Positions 44,584 to 50,624 of a DNA stretch of 50,624 nt are shown piece by piece. The translations under genes and the position numbers were made by a program. Position 1 is the first letter of the stretch. Each line of letters begins with the position of its first letter. The DNA is from Bacillus albus (lineage in GTDB: Bacteria; Bacillota; Bacilli; Bacillales; Bacillaceae_G), in NCBI RefSeq assembly GCF_001884185.1, contig NZ_MAOE01000141.1, positions 1-50,624 on the forward strand, written 5' to 3'. The notes beneath the pieces were generated by a model. That model was not told where the DNA came from. It saw nothing but the letters and a program-made list of their open reading frames with translations, and did not search any database.

Positions 44584-45816
44584 ATGAAAAAGACAGTTGC
44601 TTCGTTAGCAGTTATGGCGGCATTATTGCCGACGTTTTCAGTACATGCGGAAGGGAAAGAGCAAGTTCGAAAATCAGCTACAACCTTTAACGTAATTAGT
44701 GATATTCAAGGGGATTTAGGGGATTTTGATCACGTATTAAAAGATATGAACAAAGTGACGCCACTTTCTAGAGCGCTTATTATGAATGGGGATATAACAC
44801 CAACGGGACAACAGTCACAATATGATGATGTGAAGCGTGTGTTAAACAAAAATAAGCATCCCGAGAATGTATGGTCAACTGTTGGGAATCATGAGTTTTA
44901 TGCTGGTAAATGGACAGCTGATGGGAAGCTCTCTCAAAGTACATGGCCAAATGGTGTAACGGAAGAAACGTTATTTAATCGCTATTTACAATTTAGCGGA
45001 CAAGAAAAGGTGTACCATAAAAAAGAATTAGATGGTTATCCGCTTATATTTTTAGGAACTGAAAAATATATGAAATACCACGATTCAAAAATGTGGGATG
45101 AAGTATTTATGAGTGATGAGCAACTAGGTTGGTTAAAACAAAATTTAGAAGAATATAGTCAAAAAGATAAAAATAAGCCAATCTTCATTTTCTCTCATCA
45201 CGTTTTACCTGATACAGTATCTGGATCGAGACAATCACCGTACTTACAAGATTATTTAAACGTCGATAAGTTGTACGATATATTAAAAGACTATCCGCAA
45301 GTTGTTTTCTTCACGAGTCACACGCATTGGGATTTAAACTTACCAGACTGGGCTGGTAAAAAGAAAATTGCAGACGGAGATAAAAAAGGATTTACTGTAG
45401 TAAATACAGGCGGAATTGAAACAGGATGGATGTCCGCTGGGCCAAATGGCGGAGAGAAAACTGCTCCTGATGGCTATTCATTTAAACAAGGGCTGCAAGT
45501 GAAAGCATACGGTAATGATGTAATCGTAACAGCTTACGATTATAAACGTGATAAGGATATAAAGAAGCTATTAATTAGTGATGCGAAAGTCGCACAAATG
45601 GCACCAAATGTAACGGCAGATGATAGTAAAAATGTAATCGTCGGTGCAACGGAGTATATGGAGTACTCTGTAGAAGGAACGAACGAGTGGCTGAAGTATA
45701 ATCCAGGAAATCCTCCAAAATTTGATGGGAACAAGACTGTATACGTACGACATAAAGGCGAAATGAATTTAGAACCAGGATTAACGCAGCTTCTTCGATT
45801 TTCGGAAAATAAGTGA
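44584..45816 (+). CDS. Secreted metallophosphoesterase with C-terminal DUF4073-like domain
   Basis: A 410-residue exported protein. Signal peptide MKKTVASLAVMAALLPTFSV ending HAEG. The calcineurin-like phosphoesterase motifs are in order: FNVISDIQGDLGDF (D-x-Q in place of D-x-H), IMNGDITPTG (GD), STVGNHEFYAG (GNHE), IFIFSHHVLPD and TSHTHWDLNL (GHTH-like). A C-terminal beta domain from about 330 (VGATEYMEYSVEGTNEWLKY, KTVYVRHKGE) is like DUF4073. Probable extracellular phosphodiesterase or nucleotidase. I start at ATG 44584, with AAGGGGAGA upstream; the frame is open to 44515. Confidence 0.9.
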   Translation: MKKTVASLAVMAALLPTFSVHAEGKEQVRKSATTFNVISDIQGDLGDFDHVLKDMNKVTPLSRALIMNGDITPTGQQSQYDDVKRVLNKNKHPENVWSTVGNHEFYAGKWTADGKLSQSTWPNGVTEETLFNRYLQFSGQEKVYHKKELDGYPLIFLGTEKYMKYHDSKMWDEVFMSDEQLGWLKQNLEEYSQKDKNKPIFIFSHHVLPDTVSGSRQSPYLQDYLNVDKLYDILKDYPQVVFFTSHTHWDLNLPDWAGKKKIADGDKKGFTVVNTGGIETGWMSAGPNGGEKTAPDGYSFKQGLQVKAYGNDVIVTAYDYKRDKDIKKLLISDAKVAQMAPNVTADDSKNVIVGATEYMEYSVEGTNEWLKYNPGNPPKFDGNKTVYVRHKGEMNLEPGLTQLLRFSENK

Positions 45817-45824
45817 TTGGAGAG

Positions 45825-45854
45825 GGCCCACTTTTTAATGAGTGGGTCTTTTTA
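45825..45854 (+). terminator. Rho-independent terminator
   Basis: GGGCCCACT pairs with AGTGGGTCTT (one wobble), then TTTTT. Confidence 0.85.
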
Positions 45855-45878
45855 TGATGTCGTTTTTTGTCGGTAAGT

Positions 45879-45946
45879 CGATATATTGAAAAAATCGTCG
45901 ATATATTTCAAGTTATGAACGATATATTTGAAAAATCGTCGATATA
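45879..45946. repeat. Four CGATATA motifs at 20-21 base spacing
   Basis: CGATATAT at 45879, 45899 and 45920 and CGATATAA at 45940. Two of the four are preceded by TCGT, and TTGAAAAA separates members. The spacing equals two helical turns. Confidence 0.7.
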
Positions 45947-46107
45947 AATTTCATGTACCGTATTGAAGATAAAACCTTTAATACAATTCCATTCACTAAA
46001 ACCAAATTCCAATACATTTTTATCCCAGAAAGGTGACTTCATCATTTTTACATGTAATAATAGTATCGTTACATACATTGTGAAAGAAGTACAAAGGAGC
46101 GTTATTC

Positions 46108-47103
46108 ATGAATTTAGCTAAATTTCCGAGAAAAAAATATACAGAGTCATATACACCAATTGAAAAATTAAACAATTTTTCTGAGGTACTTGGTGGGCCG
46201 ACTATTTATTTTAAACGAGATGATTTACTTGGTTTAACAGCTGGCGGTAATAAGACGAGAAAGTTAGAGTTTTTAGTTGCGGATGCACAGGCAAAAGGTG
46301 CGGATACGTTAATTACAGCTGGTGGTATTCAATCCAATCATTGTCGCTTAACACTAGCAGCTGCGGTAAAAGAAAAAATGAAATGTATTCTTGTATTAGA
46401 AGAAGGGCTTGAGCCAGAAGAGAAGCGAGACTTTAACGGAAATTATTTCTTATATCATTTACTAGGTGCTGAAAATGTAATTGTTGTACCAAACGGAGCA
46501 GATCTTATGGAAGAGATGCATAAAGTCGCGAAAGAAGTTAGTGAAAAAGGTAATACACCATATGTAATACCAGTTGGTGGATCAAATCCTACTGGTGCAA
46601 TGGGATATGTTGCTTGTGCGCAAGAAATTATGGCGCAATCATTCGATCAAGGAATTGATTTCAGTTCGGTTGTTTGCGTAAGTGGCAGCGCTGGTATGCA
46701 CGCTGGTTTAATTACTGGTTTTGCTGGAACACAAAGTAACATTCCTGTAATCGGAATCAACGTAAGTAGAGGAAAAGCAGAACAAGAAGAGAAAGTAGCA
46801 AAACTTGTAGAGGAAACTTCAGCTCACGTTGGTATACCGAACTTTATCCCGCGTGAAGCTGTTACATGCTTTGATGAATATGTAGGACCAGGTTACGCGT
46901 TACCAACGCCGGAAATGGTGGAAGCAGTTCAATTACTTGCGAAAACAGAAGGTATTTTACTGGATCCAGTGTATACAGGTAAAGCGGTAGCGGGACTAAT
47001 CGACTTAATTAAAAAAGGTACATTTAATAAAGAAGACAACATTTTATTCGTACATTCAGGTGGTTCACCAGCTTTATATGCGAATACATCTTTATTTGCG
47101 TAA
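46108..47103 (+). CDS. dcyD: D-cysteine desulfhydrase
   Basis: A 331-residue PLP enzyme of the tryptophan synthase beta/ACC deaminase family. The N-terminus has YFKRDDLLGLTAGGNKTRKL, with the PLP lysine probably Lys52, and GGIQSNHCRLTLAAAVK. VSGSAGMHAGLITGF binds the cofactor phosphate, and LLDPVYTGKAVAGLIDLI plus FVHSGGSPALYAN close the fold. It converts D-cysteine to pyruvate, sulfide and ammonia, detoxifying D-cysteine. A link to the sulfide oxidation pair at 23.5-26.2 kb is biochemical only. The ATG follows AAAGGAGCG. A terminator follows. Confidence 0.92.
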   Translation: MNLAKFPRKKYTESYTPIEKLNNFSEVLGGPTIYFKRDDLLGLTAGGNKTRKLEFLVADAQAKGADTLITAGGIQSNHCRLTLAAAVKEKMKCILVLEEGLEPEEKRDFNGNYFLYHLLGAENVIVVPNGADLMEEMHKVAKEVSEKGNTPYVIPVGGSNPTGAMGYVACAQEIMAQSFDQGIDFSSVVCVSGSAGMHAGLITGFAGTQSNIPVIGINVSRGKAEQEEKVAKLVEETSAHVGIPNFIPREAVTCFDEYVGPGYALPTPEMVEAVQLLAKTEGILLDPVYTGKAVAGLIDLIKKGTFNKEDNILFVHSGGSPALYANTSLFA

Positions 47104-47108
47104 GTGTG

Positions 47109-47138
47109 AAAAGCATTGGGTATCCAATGCTTTTTTGT
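47109..47138 (+). terminator. Rho-independent terminator of dcyD
   Basis: AAAAGCATTGG pairs with CCAATGCTTTT around GTAT, then Ts. Confidence 0.92.
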
Positions 47139-47177
47139 TATATAATGGAATTGTTAGAAGGTGATAGGAGGGCGTAT

Positions 47178-47276
47178 ATGAGTTCAAACTTACAATGGAT
47201 TATATACACGGTACTCGGCATTTCTATTTTACTAGTTTCATTTGTGGCTTATGGAGTTTATTTGTATTTCACTTAA
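47178..47276 (+). CDS. Small membrane protein, 32 aa
   Basis: A 32-residue frame: MSSNLQWIIYTVLGISIL followed by LVSFVAYGVYLYFT. It is a single transmembrane helix with short polar ends. AGGAGG lies six bases before the ATG, which is much better than chance. The stop overlaps the end of the convergent gene at 47273-47563 by four bases. Not recognised; likely a membrane microprotein. Confidence 0.65.
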   Translation: MSSNLQWIIYTVLGISILLVSFVAYGVYLYFT

Positions 47277-47563
47277 GTGAAATGGTAACCAAACCAAAGG
47301 AAAAATAAAATGATCGCTGTGTTAAATAGAGTAAAACATAAACCGATAATGGCTAACATTTTCTTCTCAGCTCGGCTACAAAAAGAGATGACTGCTAAAA
47401 GGATCGCTATAACAGCGGAAGCTAATATGAAGTAGGCGAAAGGCACAACATATTCTACTCCAACTCTATCTAAAATAGGTGTGAAGAGAAAGAGATTAAT
47501 AGTAACGAATATACTTACAATGAGAAACGTATAACTTTTCCAAGTGTATGTTTTTATCTGCAT
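47273..47563 (-). CDS. Small membrane protein, 96 aa
   Basis: Three hydrophobic segments: about 9-31 (SYTFLIVSIFVTINLFLFTP), 38-60 (YVVPFAYFILASAVIAILLA) and 69-92 (LAIIGLCFTLFNTAIILFFL), with a basic connection CSRAEKK. I do not recognise the family. AAGGA lies about ten bases before the ATG. It converges on the 32-residue frame and is divergent from the lipoprotein gene at 47666. Confidence 0.7.
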   Translation of the reverse strand: MQIKTYTWKSYTFLIVSIFVTINLFLFTPILDRVGVEYVVPFAYFILASAVIAILLAVISFCSRAEKKMLAIIGLCFTLFNTAIILFFLWFGYHFT

Positions 47564-47611
47564 GGAAAGACAATCCTTCCTCTTTATTATTTATATTTTT
47601 AAGTGTAAAAT

Positions 47612-47644
47612 AATACCCTTTATTTTACAATAAAGGGTATTTTG
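47612..47644. terminator. Hairpin in a divergent promoter region
   Basis: AATACCCTTTATT pairs perfectly with AATAAAGGGTATT and is followed by TT. Because it lies between two divergent genes, it may act in the leader of the lipoprotein gene. Confidence 0.6.
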
Positions 47645-47665
47645 TATTGAAAAGAGGGTATTAAT

Positions 47666-48085
47666 ATGAAATTTAGGAATTTGTCTCTAGTTATTATTAG
47701 CATCTGTATACTCATAATAATCGGTTGTTCAAATAAACTAGGAAATGAAGATCAAACAATCAAAGTGCAAAAACATGCGGATGATAAATATGAAGATTTG
47801 AAGGTAGTTACAGATAATAAGCAAGTTCAGCAAGTAAAGAAAATATTAAAGGATACTACTTTTGAAAATAAAAAAGTGGAAATGTCTCGTCCAGCTGATT
47901 ATCACTTTATTTTTCAATTTAAAAATCCGAAAATAGAGGCGAAAGCAGTGTTATATCAAATTTGGGTAAGCCCTAATAAGGATAAAGTGGAAATTATCTC
48001 AGGAGATAATCGGTACGCTCAATTAGAAGAAAAAAATGCAACCACTTTGTTTTGGATTGTTACAGGGGAGAAGCTAGCTGAATAG
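47666..48085 (+). CDS. YhfM-like lipoprotein
   Basis: A 139-residue lipoprotein. The signal ISICILIIIGCSN has the lipobox with Cys21. The mature part (DLKVVTDNKQVQQVKKILKD, MSRPADYHFIFQFKNPKIEA, YQIWVSPNKDKVEIISGDNR, TTLFWIVTGEKL) fits the lipoprotein YhfM domain; its function is not known. The ribosome binding site is GAGGG. It is preceded by a hairpin within its leader region. Confidence 0.8.
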   Translation: MKFRNLSLVIISICILIIIGCSNKLGNEDQTIKVQKHADDKYEDLKVVTDNKQVQQVKKILKDTTFENKKVEMSRPADYHFIFQFKNPKIEAKAVLYQIWVSPNKDKVEIISGDNRYAQLEEKNATTLFWIVTGEKLAE

Positions 48086-48371
48086 ATATGTTTAGTTATA
48101 GGAATTCAGTTCTTACTTTTCATTTTGGGAGATATTTAGTTTTCAACAAAAATAGCTATTTCTTTATATTGGAATAAACATTGAAAATCAGATAAAATGG
48201 AAATTGGACATTGATTTGATGAGCATGAAGTTCTACGCGGATTCATGTACCTTAAGGTATCCATTAATCCGCCAATGAATAATAATACTAGGAAATATAT
48301 TGTTTTTACAAAGATTCGATGTTATGTTTGATTTTCTCAATATAATATTTCCCTTATATAGGAGTGGCTAT
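48086..48371. other. Intergenic region
   Basis: AT-rich, with a short region CGCGGATTCATGTACCTTAA and no recognisable gene or hairpin. Confidence 0.4.
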
Positions 48372-48630
48372 TTGAAGAAATTAATAGTAGTAGTTTTATT
48401 GGCTACATGCTGTCTCACTATTGCAGGATGTTCTAATAATAGGATTACACAAAAGAATGAATATAACAATTCAACACCTATAAAGATTAAGCGCATCAAC
48501 AAAGCGTGGTATAAACATATATAATAGTTTTAAAGAAACATGGAATTGTTGATGATAAAGATCATAAGATGAAATTAGTTAGGCCGATAGTAGTGGTTGT
48601 GAAAATTGGTGAAAAGCAGGAAGCATAGTT
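48372..48630 (+). pseudogene. Truncated lipoprotein gene
   Basis: From TTG 48372 (GGAG six bases upstream) the frame reads LKKLIVVVLLATCCLTIAGC, a lipoprotein signal with lipobox IAGC, and stops at 48524 after 50 residues. Another frame continues with KKHGIVDDKDHKMKLVRP and VVVKIGEKQEA to 48628. The second piece resembles the VEMSRP...IEAKA region of the YhfM-like gene next door, so this may be a decayed paralogue. The long upstream frame from 48300 is not supported. Confidence 0.5.
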
Positions 48631-49017
48631 CGCATTTAAATTAATAAAATATGCAACATTAAAATATTCACCAAAAAGAGTCTACATGTAGAACCTTTTT
48701 TTGTGGATATTTTTCATAAATAGGGGGCATTCTATGTTGTTTGTCTTTCACTTAAACCTTTTGGAAATTATTTTACTAAGTTAAATATGACCCTTCAAAA
48801 TTTGGGGAATGCGGAGGCACGTAATAACTCGATTGATGAGGTCCTTTTTCGCTTTATTTACCATCTTTATATATCTTTCTATTAAAAAATCTAACTTTAA
48901 TAGATTAAATGTGATGAAATCTGGAAAAAACAATGAAATTTCAGGGGAAATAAGGTACACTAATCAATGGTTTTGGTTTAAAATCAATTGACGTTTATGT
49001 ATACGGGGGAAAGATTG
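48525..49017. other. Intergenic region before the L,D-transpeptidase
   Basis: Includes the decayed lipoprotein tail, a hairpin at 48673-48703, and AT-rich sequence. Frame 48809-48991 has no ribosome binding site or protein character. Confidence 0.45.
48673..48703 (+). terminator. Terminator-like hairpin
   Basis: TCTACATGTAGA palindrome inside AAAAAG/CTTTTT flanks, followed by Ts. Confidence 0.6.
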
Positions 49018-50463
49018 ATGAACAATAATTCAGTAAATGAATCTGTTGAAGAAGTTGAGAAAAAACGGGTAAGATCAAAAAAACGTTTTACAAATTGGAA
49101 GCTAATCGCTGCGGGTGGCGGTGTAATTGCATTTCTTATTGGGGGATTGAGTTATTATCAAGCAACTCACTTCAATTCAAATGTTACAATTAACGATACG
49201 AATGTTGGTGGTTTGAGCGCTGATCAGGCAATACAGAAATTAAAGACGTCTGGGCTAGCGAATAAAGTCTATATTGATCAACAAGAAATTTTAGATGAAC
49301 AAGATACAAAAACGGAACTGACGGAAAAAGATATGCCACAAGTTAAGAAATTATTAAAAAGCCAGTGGACATTTTTCCCTTCCGCAAAGAAAAAAGATTA
49401 TTCATTGCTACCGAAAGAAGTAGATCAGTATCGTAGTGAAACGATGAAAAAGCTTGTAGAAGAAAAGCTCGTTTCAATGAATGAAAAATTAAAAGCGCCT
49501 CAAGATGCTATGGCGAAGCTTGAACAAGGAAAAGTTGTTATTTCGAAGAGCGTTGATGGGAAACAATATGACGTTACGAATCTACTAAAAGATTACGATA
49601 AGCAGAAGCATAAAAGCGAAATTCATTTAAAGTCTGCATACATACAACCTATTAAAGAAGACGATCCAATTATTAAAAAAGAAGAGAAAGCATTACAAAA
49701 TCTTCTTACGCAGTCTGTTGATTATAAAGTGCAGGATGAAGTGTATTCATTAAAAGCAAAAGATTTAATTCAAAATGCGTCTATGTCAAAGGATATGAAA
49801 GTGGCAATCGATGCGAGCGATATTCAGAAGAAGGTTGCTGAAATTAATAAGGCTAAATCTACATTACATAAAGACTTCGCTTTTAAAACACATTCTGGCT
49901 CGGTTATTTCAGTAAAGGGACAAGGATACGGCTGGGCACTAGATGTGGAAAAAGAAACAAAACAAGTTCAACAAGCTTTTGAGAAAGGCGAAAAATCACT
50001 TTCTGCTTCTAATATTCACGGGAATGGTTGGGAGAAGGAAGGGATTGGTTATAAAACAACATCGAATAATGGCATCGGAGACACGTATGCAGAAGTTTCC
50101 ATTGCAGATCAACAAATTTGGATTTATAAAGATGGGAAATTAGTTGTCACAACAAATGTAGTAACGGGTAAACATAGCACGGGTGAAGATACATCACCAG
50201 GTGTATGGTACGTATTATATAAACGAACTCCATACACGCTGAGAGGAAGCGCAGTAGGGAAAGCTGATTATGCAGTTAAAGTAGATTATTGGGTTCCATT
50301 CACAAATAGTGGTCAAGGATTCCATGATGCCGGTTGGCGAAAAGACTGGGGAAATAATGCTTACTTAACAGGAGGATCAGGCGGGTGTGTAAACCTTCTG
50401 CCTAATGTTGCAAAAACTGTGTATGATAGTTTGAACACGTATGATCCAGTTATTGTGTACTAA
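49018..50463 (+). CDS. L,D-transpeptidase (YkuD) with peptidoglycan-binding-like domains
   Basis: A 481-residue membrane-anchored enzyme. A basic cytoplasmic start, TM at about 28-46 (LIAAGGGVIAFLIGGLSYY), then two PG_binding_4-like domains (about 55-330; TINDTNVGGLSADQAIQKLK marks the first). The YkuD domain from about 355 has YAEVSIADQQIWIYKDGKL, VVTGKHSTGEDTSPGVW, HDAGWRKDWG and SGGCVNL, giving catalytic Cys457 and the histidine upstream. It forms 3-3 cross-links in peptidoglycan or attaches proteins to it. I start at ATG 49018, after GGGGGAAAG; the frame is open to 48988. Confidence 0.93.
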   Translation: MNNNSVNESVEEVEKKRVRSKKRFTNWKLIAAGGGVIAFLIGGLSYYQATHFNSNVTINDTNVGGLSADQAIQKLKTSGLANKVYIDQQEILDEQDTKTELTEKDMPQVKKLLKSQWTFFPSAKKKDYSLLPKEVDQYRSETMKKLVEEKLVSMNEKLKAPQDAMAKLEQGKVVISKSVDGKQYDVTNLLKDYDKQKHKSEIHLKSAYIQPIKEDDPIIKKEEKALQNLLTQSVDYKVQDEVYSLKAKDLIQNASMSKDMKVAIDASDIQKKVAEINKAKSTLHKDFAFKTHSGSVISVKGQGYGWALDVEKETKQVQQAFEKGEKSLSASNIHGNGWEKEGIGYKTTSNNGIGDTYAEVSIADQQIWIYKDGKLVVTTNVVTGKHSTGEDTSPGVWYVLYKRTPYTLRGSAVGKADYAVKVDYWVPFTNSGQGFHDAGWRKDWGNNAYLTGGSGGCVNLLPNVAKTVYDSLNTYDPVIVY

Positions 50464-50514
50464 TAGCTATTTTTGAAAGTAAACGAATAAACAAAGTAAG
50501 AAAGCTTACTTGAT

Positions 50515-50624
50515 GTACATGAAAAAACACCTCTTGAATTCGCATGCAAATTTGAAGTGAACCCGAATAGTGGTACATGAAAAAAACACCTCCTGAATTC
50601 GCATACTAAGTATGCAAATTCAAT
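50515..50624. repeat. 58-bp tandem repeat, running out of the window
   Basis: GTACATGAAAAAACACCTC at 50515 recurs at 50573 (58 bases apart), followed in both by TGAATTCGCAT. In the second unit a hairpin GAATTCGCATAC/GTATGCAAATTC is complete; in the first the middle bases are missing. The window ends inside the second unit, so the array may be longer. Confidence 0.75.

Noticed and set aside
45870-45960. CRISPR-like array at the CGATATA repeats
   Set aside because: The repeated words are only 7-8 bases with 12-13 base gaps, far shorter than CRISPR repeats, and no cas gene is present.
50450-50578. Minus-strand frame starting inside the tandem repeat
   Set aside because: It has a Shine-Dalgarno-like AGGAGGTG, but the frame is produced by the repeat itself and then reads antisense to the end of the L,D-transpeptidase gene.

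Overview
The window is low-GC Gram-positive DNA, very probably a Bacillus cereus group chromosome (cereus, thuringiensis, anthracis, mycoides or a close relative). This rests on perfect PlcR-type boxes (TATGNANNNNTNCATA) ahead of secreted-protein genes, a Rap-Phr pair with a GDHGGAP-type signal, an IS231-like remnant, a sortase-anchored LPNAG protein, an S-layer-homology hydrolase and a YolD/UvrX pair with SOS boxes. No rRNA, tRNA, CRISPR array, phage module or replication origin is visible.

Layout. 1-1.8 kb: the end of a GNAT acetyltransferase, then decayed IS231-like and IS3-like insertion sequences. 1.8-6.5 kb: a chemoreceptor, a hypothetical gene, and a LexA-controlled uvrX-yolD operon. 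6.7-10.5 kb: a gene-poor tract with a secreted beta-trefoil protein, a small membrane protein, a secreted protein and many stand-alone hairpins. 10.5-11.9 kb: rap-phr quorum signalling. 12-17.7 kb: ntdR, ntdABC and glcP, a complete kanosamine/neotrehalosadiamine type amino-sugar antibiotic pathway with its own regulator and sugar transporter. 17.9-22.8 kb: a DUF2164-like gene, an SLH-anchored serine hydrolase, and a PlcR-box neutral protease. 23-26.2 kb: a decayed SunI-like gene, then sulfide:quinone oxidoreductase and a persulfide dioxygenase-rhodanese fusion.

26.8-31 kb: secreted small proteins, an S66 (MccF-like) peptidase, an unusual secreted precursor built of about ten Phr-like repeats, and a PlcR-box secreted protein whose promoter region is present a second time, decayed, 1.25 kb away. 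31-38.8 kb: YitT, a two-component system, a DinB-like protein, an MFS exporter with its winged-helix regulator (two matching operators visible) and a divergent ABC transporter. 38.8-42.6 kb: an LPNAG coiled-coil surface protein, a P-loop kinase-like protein, DUF4188, and a methyltransferase behind a perfect promoter plus intrinsic terminator. 42.8-50.6 kb: a second serine hydrolase, a secreted metallophosphoesterase, D-cysteine desulfhydrase, small membrane and lipoprotein genes, an L,D-transpeptidase, and the start of a 58-bp tandem repeat.

Most notable are the repeat-rich Phr-like precursor (29243-29656), whose repeats match the two C-terminal blocks of the Phr peptide encoded at 10572-10727; the intact ntd cluster with a palindromic LacI-type operator; and the duplicated PlcR-type promoter. 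Nothing was searched against a database: family names come from recognised motifs, architecture and gene order.
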